From assembly GCA_015065285.1 (NCBI GenBank), contig SVQP01000021.1:1-34292 (forward strand): DNA of 34,292 nt, given 5' to 3'. Within the stretch, counting starts at the first letter, position 1; each line of letters begins with the position of its first letter. This DNA comes from Oscillospiraceae bacterium (GTDB lineage: Bacteria; Bacillota; Clostridia; Oscillospirales; CAG-272). Under the pieces are notes generated by a model, which saw nothing but the letters and a program-made list of their open reading frames with translations, had not been told where the DNA came from and did not search any database. This document shows, piece by piece, positions 15,834-22,833 of this stretch. The position numbers and the translations under genes were made by a program.

Positions 15834-15854
15834 TGTATTAGTACAATAGTACAA
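15825..15854. promoter_or_regulatory. Palindromic operator, likely for the YtrA-type GntR regulator
   Basis: Arms TTGTATTATTGTA (15825-15837) and TACAATAGTACAA (15842-15854) are inverted repeats with one mismatch around a TTAG centre. The inner core ATTGTA-TTAG-TACAAT is perfect. The palindrome covers the -10 and the predicted start site and lies 24 bp before the regulator gene, which indicates autorepression. TGTA...TACA-type half sites suit short GntR regulators. Confidence 0.8.
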
Positions 15855-15877
15855 TCAAGAAACGGAGGAATAAAACC

Positions 15878-16243
15878 GTGATCAATCTGATGCCTCAAGC
15901 TTCGGTATCGCATCAGCTGCTGCTGCAATACCGTCTGGACATCGTCAGTGGTAAATACCCTCCCGGCAGTCAATTTCCTACGGTGCGTGCGCTGGCATAT
16001 GAGGAATCGGTCAATCCGAATACCATGCAAAAGGTGCTTGCCATGCTTGAACAGGACGGGCTTGTCATCAGCCATGGCACCAAGGGTAGATTTGTAACCG
16101 AGGATACGGAAATCATTGACGGCATCAAGCTGCTCTTACAGACCGAATATCTCAAAAGAGCACGTGATACCGCCCTGCAGCTGGGTATTACCAAGCAGCA
16201 ATTCATGCAATTCTTACAAGAAAGTGAGGACAACAACGTATGA
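15878..16243 (+). CDS. GntR-family regulator, YtrA subfamily
   Basis: A 121-residue protein with a GTG start at 15878, 8 bp after ACGGAGGAA. Residues about 10-75 form the GntR winged helix (LLLQYRLDIVSGKYPPGSQFPTVRALA, then NPNTMQKVLAMLEQDGLV). Only about 45 helical residues follow, too short for an effector domain, which is the YtrA subfamily layout. Such regulators repress a linked ABC transporter and often respond to cell-wall-active antibiotics. The gene overlaps the ABC ATPase gene by ATGA, and its promoter carries a long palindrome, so negative autoregulation of the whole operon is expected. Confidence 0.92.
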   Translation: MINLMPQASVSHQLLLQYRLDIVSGKYPPGSQFPTVRALAYEESVNPNTMQKVLAMLEQDGLVISHGTKGRFVTEDTEIIDGIKLLLQTEYLKRARDTALQLGITKQQFMQFLQESEDNNV

Positions 16244-16956
16244 GCCAACCCATTTTGGTTTGCGAAAAGCTCAATAAGAGCTATAAAAAGAATGTGCCCG
16301 TGCTGTGCGAGCTGGACTTTGTGGTCGAGCCCGGCAGGATCGTGGGACTCCTCGGCCCCAACGGCTGCGGAAAATCCACGCTGCTCAAGCTGATCTCGGG
16401 TCTTTTGCAGCCAAACAGCGGCAAGATCTTAGTATGCGGAGAGGAGCGAAGCGAGAAAAGCAACGCGCTCATTTCCTATTTGCCCGAGCGCCCCTACTTC
16501 CCCGCTTCCATGACGGTCAACGCCATGATGGACTATTTTGCCGACTACTATGACGACTTTGACCGCGCACTTGCCCAGCGCATGCTTGCCGATCTGGAGA
16601 TCGACCCCAAAGCCCGCATGCGCACACTTTCCAAGGGCACCAAGGAAAAGGTGCAGCTTGTGCTGGTGATGGCGCGTCGCGCAAAGCTTTACCTGCTTGA
16701 CGAGCCGATCGGCGGCGTGGACCCCGCGGCACGCGATTACATTCTCAAAACCATTATCGGCAACTACAATCCCGAGGCATCGGTCATTATCACCACGCAC
16801 CTGATCGCAGACGTGGAGAGCGTGCTGGACGATTTTGCCTTTATCGACAAGGGAAAGGTTGCCATGTGCGGCAACGCGGACGAGGCGCGCGAGCAGCACG
16901 GCACAAGCCTTGACAATCTTTTCAGGGAGGTGTTCAGATGTTCAAGAAATGCTTAA
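16240..16956 (+). CDS. ABC transporter ATP-binding protein
   Basis: A 238-residue ATPase subunit. Motifs: Walker A GPNGCGKST (39-47), signature LSKGTKEKVQL (130-140; KGTKEK in place of SGGQ is usual for the YtrB/EcsA-like branch), Walker B LYLLDEP with D154/E155, D-loop GGVDP, and switch histidine in TTHLIAD. It should power the membrane protein encoded next, whose start at 16938 overlaps its end by 19 bp. The substrate is unknown; the branch includes peptide-antibiotic defence and envelope-related exporters. The gene is coupled to the GntR gene by ATGA. Confidence 0.93.
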   Translation: MSQPILVCEKLNKSYKKNVPVLCELDFVVEPGRIVGLLGPNGCGKSTLLKLISGLLQPNSGKILVCGEERSEKSNALISYLPERPYFPASMTVNAMMDYFADYYDDFDRALAQRMLADLEIDPKARMRTLSKGTKEKVQLVLVMARRAKLYLLDEPIGGVDPAARDYILKTIIGNYNPEASVIITTHLIADVESVLDDFAFIDKGKVAMCGNADEAREQHGTSLDNLFREVFRCSRNA

Positions 16957-17849
16957 AATACGATATGCGCGCACTTGGCAAGATCTGGCTGATCGCGTCT
17001 GCGGTCATGCTGCTGCTTGCCGTGATCTGTGCACTTGGCGTCAGCTGCCTGCCCTGGACATTTACCATTATGGAGCAGGAGAGCTCCAACGAATCCCCCT
17101 TCTTGCTGTTCCTTGGCATTGCGTTGATGCTCGTAGGCATGCTTTCCTATATAGCAATCATTTACTCAATCGCCATTTTCATGGGCGGCACCAATATTTT
17201 GCTGTACGTCCGTTATTACCTGCACTTCTTTACCGATCAGGGTTACCTGACCTTTACCCTGCCGGTCAAGCGCAGCACGCTGTTCTGGTCCAAGGCGGTT
17301 TCGGGCATGATCTATATGCTGGGCTCGGCTGTTGTCAGCGTGGTTTCGGCACTGATCGTGGTGGTGGGATTTTTGCTTCCCTCCATCATCAGCCCACAGG
17401 TGGCAGGTGCCATGGGTATGGATTTCTCTTCCCTGTTTGCACACGCGACACTTGGAGATATCCTGTGCGGCATTGTAACCGTCATCCTGTTTGTTGTGCT
17501 GATGATCGCTATTGAATTCGCTTCCTTGATGATGCAATACCTGATCATCACACTGGCAGCCACCATGTTCAGAAACCTCAAATTCTTAAGCGTGATCATC
17601 GCGTACGTCATTGTCGGTGCCGTATTTGGCATTGGCTATTTCGCAACCTACTTTATCTGGATCATTTACCTTGCGCTGACCGTCTCCTTCCTTGGCATGG
17701 GTCTGATGTCCCTGTTCACTCTTCCCGTGCTTGGCTGGCTTGGCATCTGGATGCTGATGCTGATCGGCGTGGTGGCAGCCCTGACGGCAGGCGTGATTTT
17801 TGCCAACTTCACTATGCAACGACTTGAGCGCAAGCTCAATCTTGCTTGA
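16938..17849 (+). CDS. ABC-2 type transporter permease
   Basis: A 303-residue integral membrane protein with about six helices: residues about 15-38, 54-80, 100-150 (two), 175-200, 215-240 and 265-290. No catalytic motif is expected. Ribosome binding site GGGAGG lies inside the preceding ATPase gene, and the two genes overlap by 19 bp, so the proteins should be made in step as one transporter. An LPVKRSTLFWSKAVSGMIY segment (about 107-125) matches the cytoplasmic coupling region common in such permeases. It may move a peptide, drug or lipid. Confidence 0.88.
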   Translation: MFKKCLKYDMRALGKIWLIASAVMLLLAVICALGVSCLPWTFTIMEQESSNESPFLLFLGIALMLVGMLSYIAIIYSIAIFMGGTNILLYVRYYLHFFTDQGYLTFTLPVKRSTLFWSKAVSGMIYMLGSAVVSVVSALIVVVGFLLPSIISPQVAGAMGMDFSSLFAHATLGDILCGIVTVILFVVLMIAIEFASLMMQYLIITLAATMFRNLKFLSVIIAYVIVGAVFGIGYFATYFIWIIYLALTVSFLGMGLMSLFTLPVLGWLGIWMLMLIGVVAALTAGVIFANFTMQRLERKLNLA

Positions 17850-17861
17850 CGGAGGTGCAAT

Positions 17862-18896
17862 ATGAAACATATCAAAAAGCTTTATGCAATCTTACTGTGC
17901 ATCTCTTTGATGCTTTCTCTTCCCTTAATGGCATCTGCCGAGAGCTCGGTGGAGACCGAGGAGGTGCTTGAATGGACCGTTTCGGACGACCAGAGTACGC
18001 TCTATTATGGGGATCAGGTTTATTCAAGGTATGAGCTTTACCCCTACGATTGGTTCAGACCCTATCATTTCTACGAATACAGTCAGGATATCAAGACCGA
18101 CTATGAGTATCTGGACACGGTCGGTCATCCCGCTCACGTGATAGAAAGCCAGGTGATCGTCAATCATGACATCGCTGTTGTGTATGATTACGTGGGCAAT
18201 GCTGCGAACTATCGCGTATACGTCACAGCGCAAGGCGCTGCTTCACTGAAAGACTTCCGCACCGGTCACTACTCGCAATATCATCTTGCAGACGGCTATT
18301 CCATGAGTGCTCCCATCTCCTCCAATCTGGTTCAGGATTGGGATATCCATTGGGATCTTGACGCGTTTGTCATGAACGGCTACACGAAGGAAGCTACCGA
18401 GCTTGGAAAAATGGATCACTACGAGATCATCGGCTACGACGAAACCATGACGTTTGCACACGTGGTTGGCGCCGTGTTTGATGACAACGGCACGTACCTT
18501 TTTGTGGATTACGACAGCCTTGACAACAGCTACTTTGATGCCTACGGCAACCTTTCCTTCCGCCAAGGCAGCGTTCCCGTGCTGGTGTTGGATCAGCAGG
18601 ACGAGAACGCGATCAACGAGGCAATTGAGCAGGGCGAATTCTTCTCGACCAACACCATCCGTGAGGAGATCGAGCCCTTGGAGGCTACCATTGCCATACT
18701 GCTCTTCCTGGGATTCGCGTCTCCCTTCCTGTACCTGCTGCCCATCGCACTGATGATCTTTGGCTTGATCATGAGCCTTGTCAAAAAGGTACCGAACAGA
18801 AAGCGCTGGGTGGCGATCATTGTGCTGGCAGCGGTATGGCTGTTACTTGCAGTGCTTGCAAGCGCAGTACTGCTGATTCCCACCTTCTTCTTATAA
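17862..18896 (+). CDS. Exported membrane protein of the GntR-ABC operon
   Basis: A 344-residue protein with a clear signal peptide (LYAILLCISLMLSLPLMASA, residues 6-25) and an extracytoplasmic region of about 250 residues rich in Tyr and Asp. Two or three membrane helices end it (about 268-300 and 312-343), separated by a basic KKVPNRKRW loop on the cytoplasmic side. I recognise no named family. It begins 12 bp after the permease gene behind GGAGG and precedes a lipoprotein gene, so it is probably an accessory part of the transporter or of the response that the GntR protein controls. The outside domain between the signal peptide and the helices could bind the transported compound (inference). 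Confidence 0.75.
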   Translation: MKHIKKLYAILLCISLMLSLPLMASAESSVETEEVLEWTVSDDQSTLYYGDQVYSRYELYPYDWFRPYHFYEYSQDIKTDYEYLDTVGHPAHVIESQVIVNHDIAVVYDYVGNAANYRVYVTAQGAASLKDFRTGHYSQYHLADGYSMSAPISSNLVQDWDIHWDLDAFVMNGYTKEATELGKMDHYEIIGYDETMTFAHVVGAVFDDNGTYLFVDYDSLDNSYFDAYGNLSFRQGSVPVLVLDQQDENAINEAIEQGEFFSTNTIREEIEPLEATIAILLFLGFASPFLYLLPIALMIFGLIMSLVKKVPNRKRWVAIIVLAAVWLLLAVLASAVLLIPTFFL

Positions 18897-18913
18897 CGAA
18901 AGGATAACAGACC

Positions 18914-19372
18914 ATGAAAAGGATTTTGATATTGGCAATGGCTCTTTTGCTGTGCGTGGGCTTTGTTGCCTGCGGTCAGATCGAGGATGCCAACGGCGAA
19001 GAGGAAACCGGACTTGCCGTGATCACCAAGGATGAGCTGCTGGAGAGTAACAGCAGCAGCAAGGTTGGCTACGTTCGCACGCAGATCAACAATACCCTGA
19101 CCTTGAAGGTCAATCAATTCTCGGGCGTGGAGGCTGTTGATAGCATTTCGGTAAGCAATGGCACCGAGCGCCTGACCTTCTCGGTTCAAAGCACGCTGAA
19201 CAGCGGCAACCTGTATATTTACGTGCGCCATGACGGACGCATTGTGGGTGAGTTTACACCCGGTCAAAAGGATTCGCTCACGCTTGAGCAGCCCGCCCCC
19301 GGCAAATACGAGCTGTGTATTGCGGGCGAGAGCGCAAGCTTTGAGTTGAGCGCGACCATGCAAAAGCAATAA
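18914..19372 (+). CDS. Small lipoprotein, last gene of the GntR-ABC operon
   Basis: A 152-residue predicted lipoprotein. The signal has positive MKR, a hydrophobic stretch and lipobox FVAC with C20 as the lipidated residue. The mature part is about 130 residues, mostly beta-strand in look (LTLKVNQFSGVEAVDSISVSNG, NLYIYVRHDGRIVGEFTPG, GKYELCIAGESASFELSA), compatible with one Ig-like or CARDB-like domain. GAAAGGATAAC is the ribosome binding site, 17 bp after the previous stop. It may be a surface binding component for the ABC transporter, but no solute-binding-protein signature is seen. The hairpin array starts 17 bp downstream. Confidence 0.75.
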   Translation: MKRILILAMALLLCVGFVACGQIEDANGEEETGLAVITKDELLESNSSSKVGYVRTQINNTLTLKVNQFSGVEAVDSISVSNGTERLTFSVQSTLNSGNLYIYVRHDGRIVGEFTPGQKDSLTLEQPAPGKYELCIAGESASFELSATMQKQ

Positions 19373-19388
19373 AAAACGGGCAGACCCA

Positions 19389-19592
19389 TGGGGAGATACT
19401 CCAAGCGGAGTATCTCCCCAGTTCTATTCGCCTTGGGCGAGTGATATTGCCTTTGGCAGTGTTATTCGCCTTTGGCGAGTGGTATTTGCTTCGCAAGTTT
19501 TCAGGGCGAATAGAATATCACTGAAGCCGCAAGGCTTCAATATCACTATCGCAGCAGCGATAATATCACTCCGACGCAGTCGGAATATCACT
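19389..19592. repeat. Array of short hairpins joined by a conserved GTGATATT/AATATCACT spacer
   Basis: This gene-free stretch starts with a 14-bp perfect hairpin (TGGGGAGATACTCC, 19389-19402, loop AAGC) that may also end the GntR operon. Four small hairpins follow at 19428, 19448, 19466 and 19486 (for example TCGCC-TTG-GGCGA), separated by GTGATATT, GTGTTATT and GTGGTATT. Then come three more at 19522, 19548 and 19571 (GAAGCC-GCAA-GGCTTC, ATCGC-AGCA-GCGAT, CCGAC-GCA-GTCGG), separated by AATATCACT, the reverse complement of the first spacer. TTCTATTCGCC at 19422 also pairs with GGCGAATAGAA at 19505. Stem sequences differ while the spacer is constant. Confidence 0.85.
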
Positions 19593-19601
19593 CATATAGC
19601 A

Positions 19602-19648
19602 AAAAGAGAGAGCTTTGCGAAATATCTTTTCGCATGACTCTCTCTTTT
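19602..19648 (-). terminator. Terminator of the yqhQ-nagB-ywlG unit
   Basis: AAAAGAGAGAG (19602-19612) pairs with CTCTCTCTTTT (19638-19648), with an inner TGCGAAA/TTTCGCA stem (19616-19622 and 19628-19634). On the minus strand it ends in a U-run and lies 40 bp after the last stop codon. Confidence 0.75.
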
Positions 19649-19687
19649 CTCCGCTAATTTGTCAGCCCCATCGGGTCTGCCCAATTT

Positions 19688-20245
19688 TTATCTTCTTTCA
19701 CTATCCGGATACACTGCGCGGCTGCCGCCCACAAACTTGGGGCGCGTGCGTGCGCAAAGCACGCTTGCCTGCCCGATGGTATTCTGCGCAATTCTGACCG
19801 GAACGGCTACGTGGCGCAGGTGCATGCCGATCAACGTGCCGCCGATATCCATGCCCATGTGCGCCTTGATATACTCCACTGCGCAGGGTGCTTGCATGCC
19901 TGCCCATGCGGCTGTGGCAAACGAGCCGCCTGCCGTAGGTCTCGGAATCACACAGACCTCCTCCAGTCCGTACTGCTGTGCGCATGCTCTCTCCACGATC
20001 AGTGCACGATTGAGATGCTCGCAGCACTGTGCGGCAAGAAATACACCTCGCGAAGCGCACTGTGCTGCAATCGCCTCGTACACCGCGTCCGCCACCTCGG
20101 GGGTGGATGCGTGCCCTATGCTGCCGCCCGCAATTTCGGAAGAGGAGCAGCCTACAACCAAAATCTGTCCCGACTCAGCACCTGCGGCATCCAACAGCTG
20201 CTTGGCAGCCTGTGCCGCTTGCATTTTGATTTGCTCGGTAGTCAT
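19688..20245 (-). CDS. ywlG: UPF0340 / TIGR01440 family protein (YwlG-like)
   Basis: A 185-residue protein. ATG 20245 is preferred, with GAGGG 5 bp upstream; the frame from 20263 starts inside nagB. The family signature is recognisable: ILVVGCSSSEIAGGSIGHASTPEVA near residues 28-52, then CCEHLNRALIVERACAQQYGLEEV, PTAGGSFATAAW, and the C-terminal MDIGGTLIGMHLRHVAVPVR. Length matches YwlG of Bacillus subtilis. Members are conserved in Firmicutes, and their function is not established to my knowledge. It starts 1 bp after the nagB stop codon, so it is almost certainly co-translated with nagB, which hints at a link with amino-sugar or cell-wall metabolism. Confidence 0.88.
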   Translation of the reverse strand: MTTEQIKMQAAQAAKQLLDAAGAESGQILVVGCSSSEIAGGSIGHASTPEVADAVYEAIAAQCASRGVFLAAQCCEHLNRALIVERACAQQYGLEEVCVIPRPTAGGSFATAAWAGMQAPCAVEYIKAHMGMDIGGTLIGMHLRHVAVPVRIAQNTIGQASVLCARTRPKFVGGSRAVYPDSERR

Positions 20246-20246
20246 A

Positions 20247-20969
20247 TCAGCCCTCGTAAGCATCGTGATCGCAGATCAGCGTCACGTCTGCATGCAGATT
20301 CAAAAAGGATGCGGGGCAAGAGGTGCTGACAGTGCCCTGAAGCATTGCCTTGATCGCCTCGTGCTTGCCCTTGCCGTTTGCTAAAATGATGATCTTCTTG
20401 GCAGAGAGGATGGTGCCCATGCCCATAGTCAGCGCCAGCGTGGGAACCTGATCAATGCTTTCAAAGAAGCGTGCGTTTGCCTCAACCGTATCTGCGGTCA
20501 GGCTGGTGACGTGCGTTGCGGGATGCAGCGCCTCGGCAGGCTCGTTGAACGCGATGTGACCGTTTCTGCCAATACCCAGTACCTGAATATCCGCGCCGCC
20601 CAGTCCGCGTACAAACGCCTCGTATCTGGCAGCCTCGGCTGCGGCATCCGCAGCGCTGCCATCAGGCACGTATGTGTTTGCCTTGTTGACGTTGACGTGG
20701 TCAAACAGCTTGGTATTCATGAAATAACGATAGCTCTGCTCGTTTTCGGGCGAGATGGGATAATACTCATCCAGATTGACCGTGGTAACGGCGGAAAAAT
20801 CCAGCTCTCCCTTTTGGTACATGGAGATCAGCTCGGCATACAGCCCCTCGGGGGTGGAGCCTGTGGCAAGACCCAGCACGCAATCGGGCTTATTTTTGAT
20901 CACGTCGGCAACCAGATCCGCACCAACGCGCGACATTTCTTTGTAATCGTTACAGCAAATAATCTTCAT
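20247..20969 (-). CDS. nagB: Glucosamine-6-phosphate deaminase
   Basis: A 240-residue enzyme converting glucosamine 6-phosphate to fructose 6-phosphate and ammonia, the last step of amino-sugar use before glycolysis. Motifs: phosphate loop LGLATGSTPEG (32-42), catalytic base D67 in VNLDEYY, and GIGRNGHIAFNEP with N136, H138 and E143. Position 136 is Asn where the E. coli enzyme has Asp141, as in many Firmicute forms. Length is that of the short, non-allosteric type (B. subtilis NagB about 240 residues, E. coli 266). AAAGGAG lies 8 bp before the ATG. It is flanked by yqhQ (29 bp upstream) and ywlG (1 bp downstream); nagA is not in the window. Confidence 0.95.
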   Translation of the reverse strand: MKIICCNDYKEMSRVGADLVADVIKNKPDCVLGLATGSTPEGLYAELISMYQKGELDFSAVTTVNLDEYYPISPENEQSYRYFMNTKLFDHVNVNKANTYVPDGSAADAAAEAARYEAFVRGLGGADIQVLGIGRNGHIAFNEPAEALHPATHVTSLTADTVEANARFFESIDQVPTLALTMGMGTILSAKKIIILANGKGKHEAIKAMLQGTVSTSCPASFLNLHADVTLICDHDAYEG

Positions 20970-20998
20970 CTCAAAATCTCCTTTGAAAATTCAGTAAT

Positions 20999-22243
20999 TT
21001 ACCAGCGGTCGCTCTCGTCCTCGGGAATGACCTCCTTGATAGCGGCAATGGCGCATTCGATCATGCCATCATCCGGCTCAAGCACGGTAATGTGCTGCAG
21101 CCATACGCCGGGCAAAGAGATCAGACGGGTCAGGAAGTTATCATATCTGCCTGCCAGCTTGAGCAGCTCGTAGCCAATGCCCATAACCAAGGGGAGCAAT
21201 ATTAAGGATATGCCGGTACGCACCAGCGTGGGCAATACCGAATGAATCTCACCAAGCACAGCCTTCATAGTATCACCGAAAATGGCAACAAAGGTGGGCT
21301 CGATAAAGAAGGAAACGAATACGTTGACCAGCACCATCAGAATCAGGAAGGAGGTGCCGCAACGGGGGTGGAATCTCTTTTGCTTGCGCACGTTTTCCAC
21401 AGTCAGCTCCAAGCCTGCCTCATAGCAGAAAATGGACTTGTGCTCTGCACCGTGGTACTGGAAGGTGCGACGGATATCCTTCATCAAAGAAACGGCTGCC
21501 ATGTAGCCTACCACAATGGCGATCTTGAAAATGCCTTCCACCAAGGACTGGATAAACGAGCCGAGCACCACGTTTTCGGGCTTGAGCACGGGAATCAGAC
21601 CTGCCAGCAGATCAAAGAGCGCGGTGGGCACGAACTTGAACAGCAAAATTGCAATGCCAAGTCCAAGAACTACGCTGAGAATCATGACAAGCGTGGTGGT
21701 CATGGATGCACCGTCTGCCTTTTTCTTTTCCTTTTTCTCTTTTGCGGGAGCCTCAACCGTCATGGTGGGCTGCTCTGCAACGGGAGTCTCTTCCACTGCG
21801 GGAGTCTCTTCCACTACGGGAGTCTCTTCCACTGCGGGAGTCTCTTCCACTGCGGGAGTCTCTTCTGCTGCGGAAGCTTCTTGGGCTACGGGGGCATTTC
21901 CCTTCTTAGCTGCTTTTTTTGCAGCCTTGGCAGCCTTTTTTGCCTCTGCCTCTCGGCGCATCTCCTCCTCAGCCTCTTCAAGCCCCGAGATCTCAGCAGA
22001 GCGCATCAAGCACTTATAGCCCTGGATCATGGACATGGCAAAATTATACACGCCGCGCACCACGGGGATCTTGGCAATGGCAGGCGTTTTGTTATCGTTC
22101 TGCTTGATCTCCAGCACAATCTCGCCCTCGGGATTGCGCACAGCCATGGCTGTTTTTTGGGGTCCTCGCATCATGATGCCTTCCATGAGTGCCTGACCGC
22201 CTATGGAAGTTTTTTTGCAAGGGGGACATTTATCTTTTTTCAT
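20999..22243 (-). CDS. yqhQ: YqhQ-like DUF1385 membrane protein with a repeat insertion
   Basis: A 414-residue multi-pass membrane protein. The DUF1385 signature is clear: SIGGQALMEGIMMRGPQKTAMAVR at the N-terminus, an AEHKSIFCYE motif near residue 268, and the RFHPRCGTSF motif near 290. Four or more helices lie between about 185 and 380. The start at 22243 follows GGAGG. Odd feature: residues about 95-175 are a charged insertion, Lys/Ala-rich (AEAKKAAKAAKKAAKKG) followed by five (AVEETP)-type hexapeptides and KEKKEKKKADG. Typical YqhQ is about 320 residues, and the insertion accounts for the extra length. A CPPC pair at residues 5-8 precedes the domain. The function is not established. It is first in a run with nagB and ywlG. 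Confidence 0.9.
   Translation of the reverse strand: MKKDKCPPCKKTSIGGQALMEGIMMRGPQKTAMAVRNPEGEIVLEIKQNDNKTPAIAKIPVVRGVYNFAMSMIQGYKCLMRSAEISGLEEAEEEMRREAEAKKAAKAAKKAAKKGNAPVAQEASAAEETPAVEETPAVEETPVVEETPAVEETPVAEQPTMTVEAPAKEKKEKKKADGASMTTTLVMILSVVLGLGIAILLFKFVPTALFDLLAGLIPVLKPENVVLGSFIQSLVEGIFKIAIVVGYMAAVSLMKDIRRTFQYHGAEHKSIFCYEAGLELTVENVRKQKRFHPRCGTSFLILMVLVNVFVSFFIEPTFVAIFGDTMKAVLGEIHSVLPTLVRTGISLILLPLVMGIGYELLKLAGRYDNFLTRLISLPGVWLQHITVLEPDDGMIECAIAAIKEVIPEDESDRW
21782..21871 (-). repeat. 18-bp tandem repeat encoding (AVEETP)n in yqhQ
   Basis: Five in-frame 18-bp units (plus-strand GGGAGTCTCTTCCACTGC and close variants) encode a Glu/Thr/Pro-rich hexapeptide. Units are nearly identical in DNA, so the expansion looks recent or is maintained by slippage. 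Confidence 0.9.
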
Positions 22244-22286
22244 ATAGTACCTCCGAATCGGGTGTTGACATAATATATCACATTAC

Positions 22287-22295
22287 ATCATAGCA
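22287..22295 (-). promoter_or_regulatory. Possible extended -10 promoter of yqhQ
   Basis: On the minus strand TGC-TATGAT (22295-22287) resembles an extended -10 box; the -35 position (ATAACA) is poor. It lies about 45 nt before the yqhQ start, in the divergent region with yajC. Confidence 0.35.
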
Positions 22296-22344
22296 CATGA
22301 TTATTAACATGTTATGAATTATTTGCACCTTTTTCGTTTTCGAC

Positions 22345-22373
22345 TTGACTTTCGGAAAAATATGGGATATAAT
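22345..22373 (+). promoter_or_regulatory. Sigma-A promoter of yajC
   Basis: TTGACT at 22345-22350 and TATAAT at 22368-22373, 17-bp spacer, about 38 nt before the yajC start codon. Confidence 0.85.
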
Positions 22374-22410
22374 AATTGTGTATGTGAAAACTCTAATCGG
22401 AGGATAAAAA

Positions 22411-22737
22411 ATGAATTTTTCAGCATTAGCAGGCCTGTTTGGCGGTGAAGGCGTAGGTCAGATCATCATGACCATTGTCATGGTTGTCGGCGTTGGCGTA
22501 TTCTTCTATTTCTTCATGATCCGCCCCCAGAAGAAGCAGGAAAAGGAAATTAACGAAATGCGTAACAGCCTCTCTGTTGGCGACGAGATCACCACCATTG
22601 GCGGCATCATCGGCAAGGTCATCAGCATCAGAGACGAAACCGTTCTGATCGAAACCAGCCACGACCGCACCAAGATCCGTTTACTCAAGAGCGCGATCAG
22701 CAAGGTCGACGTCAAGGCAGAGGACGCACAGAAGTAA
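22411..22737 (+). CDS. yajC: Preprotein translocase subunit YajC
   Basis: A 108-residue small membrane protein, usual size for YajC. One N-terminal helix (about residues 16-36) is followed by the family signature FFMIRPQKKQEKE at about 34-46, then a soluble domain with VGDEITTIGGIIGKVISI and the closing DRTKIRLLKSAISKV. In E. coli YajC joins SecDF at the Sec translocon; in Firmicutes its role is less clear. Ribosome binding site CGGAGG. It is followed by a long hairpin-terminator and a TIGR04086 membrane gene, a known Firmicute pairing. Confidence 0.95.
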   Translation: MNFSALAGLFGGEGVGQIIMTIVMVVGVGVFFYFFMIRPQKKQEKEINEMRNSLSVGDEITTIGGIIGKVISIRDETVLIETSHDRTKIRLLKSAISKVDVKAEDAQK

Positions 22738-22769
22738 TGAAAGCCCTATCGGGTTTTCGGACATAAAAA

Positions 22770-22833
22770 CGGCTCCGTATGCATATAGTATTACCAAAAC
22801 ACGGTAATATTATGGATACGGAGGCGTTTTTTT
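22770..22833 (+). terminator. Long hairpin-terminator containing the next gene's ribosome binding site
   Basis: The arm at 22770-22796 (starting ACGGCTCCGTAT) pairs with 22803-22827 (ending ATACGGAGGCGT) over about 24 bp, with two mismatches and a 2-nt bulge. Seven T follow (22827-22833). The descending arm holds GGAGG (22820-22824), the Shine-Dalgarno site of the gene starting at 22834. The folded RNA would thus both stop transcription after yajC and hide that site. Confidence 0.75.

Noticed and set aside
19389-19420. Classical intrinsic terminator for the GntR-ABC operon
   Set aside because: The stem is strong, but no T-run follows on the plus strand, so it is listed as part of the hairpin array rather than as a clear terminator.
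19389-19592. CRISPR array
   Set aside because: The constant element is only 8-9 bp, the material between copies is self-complementary, lengths vary, and no cas gene is near.
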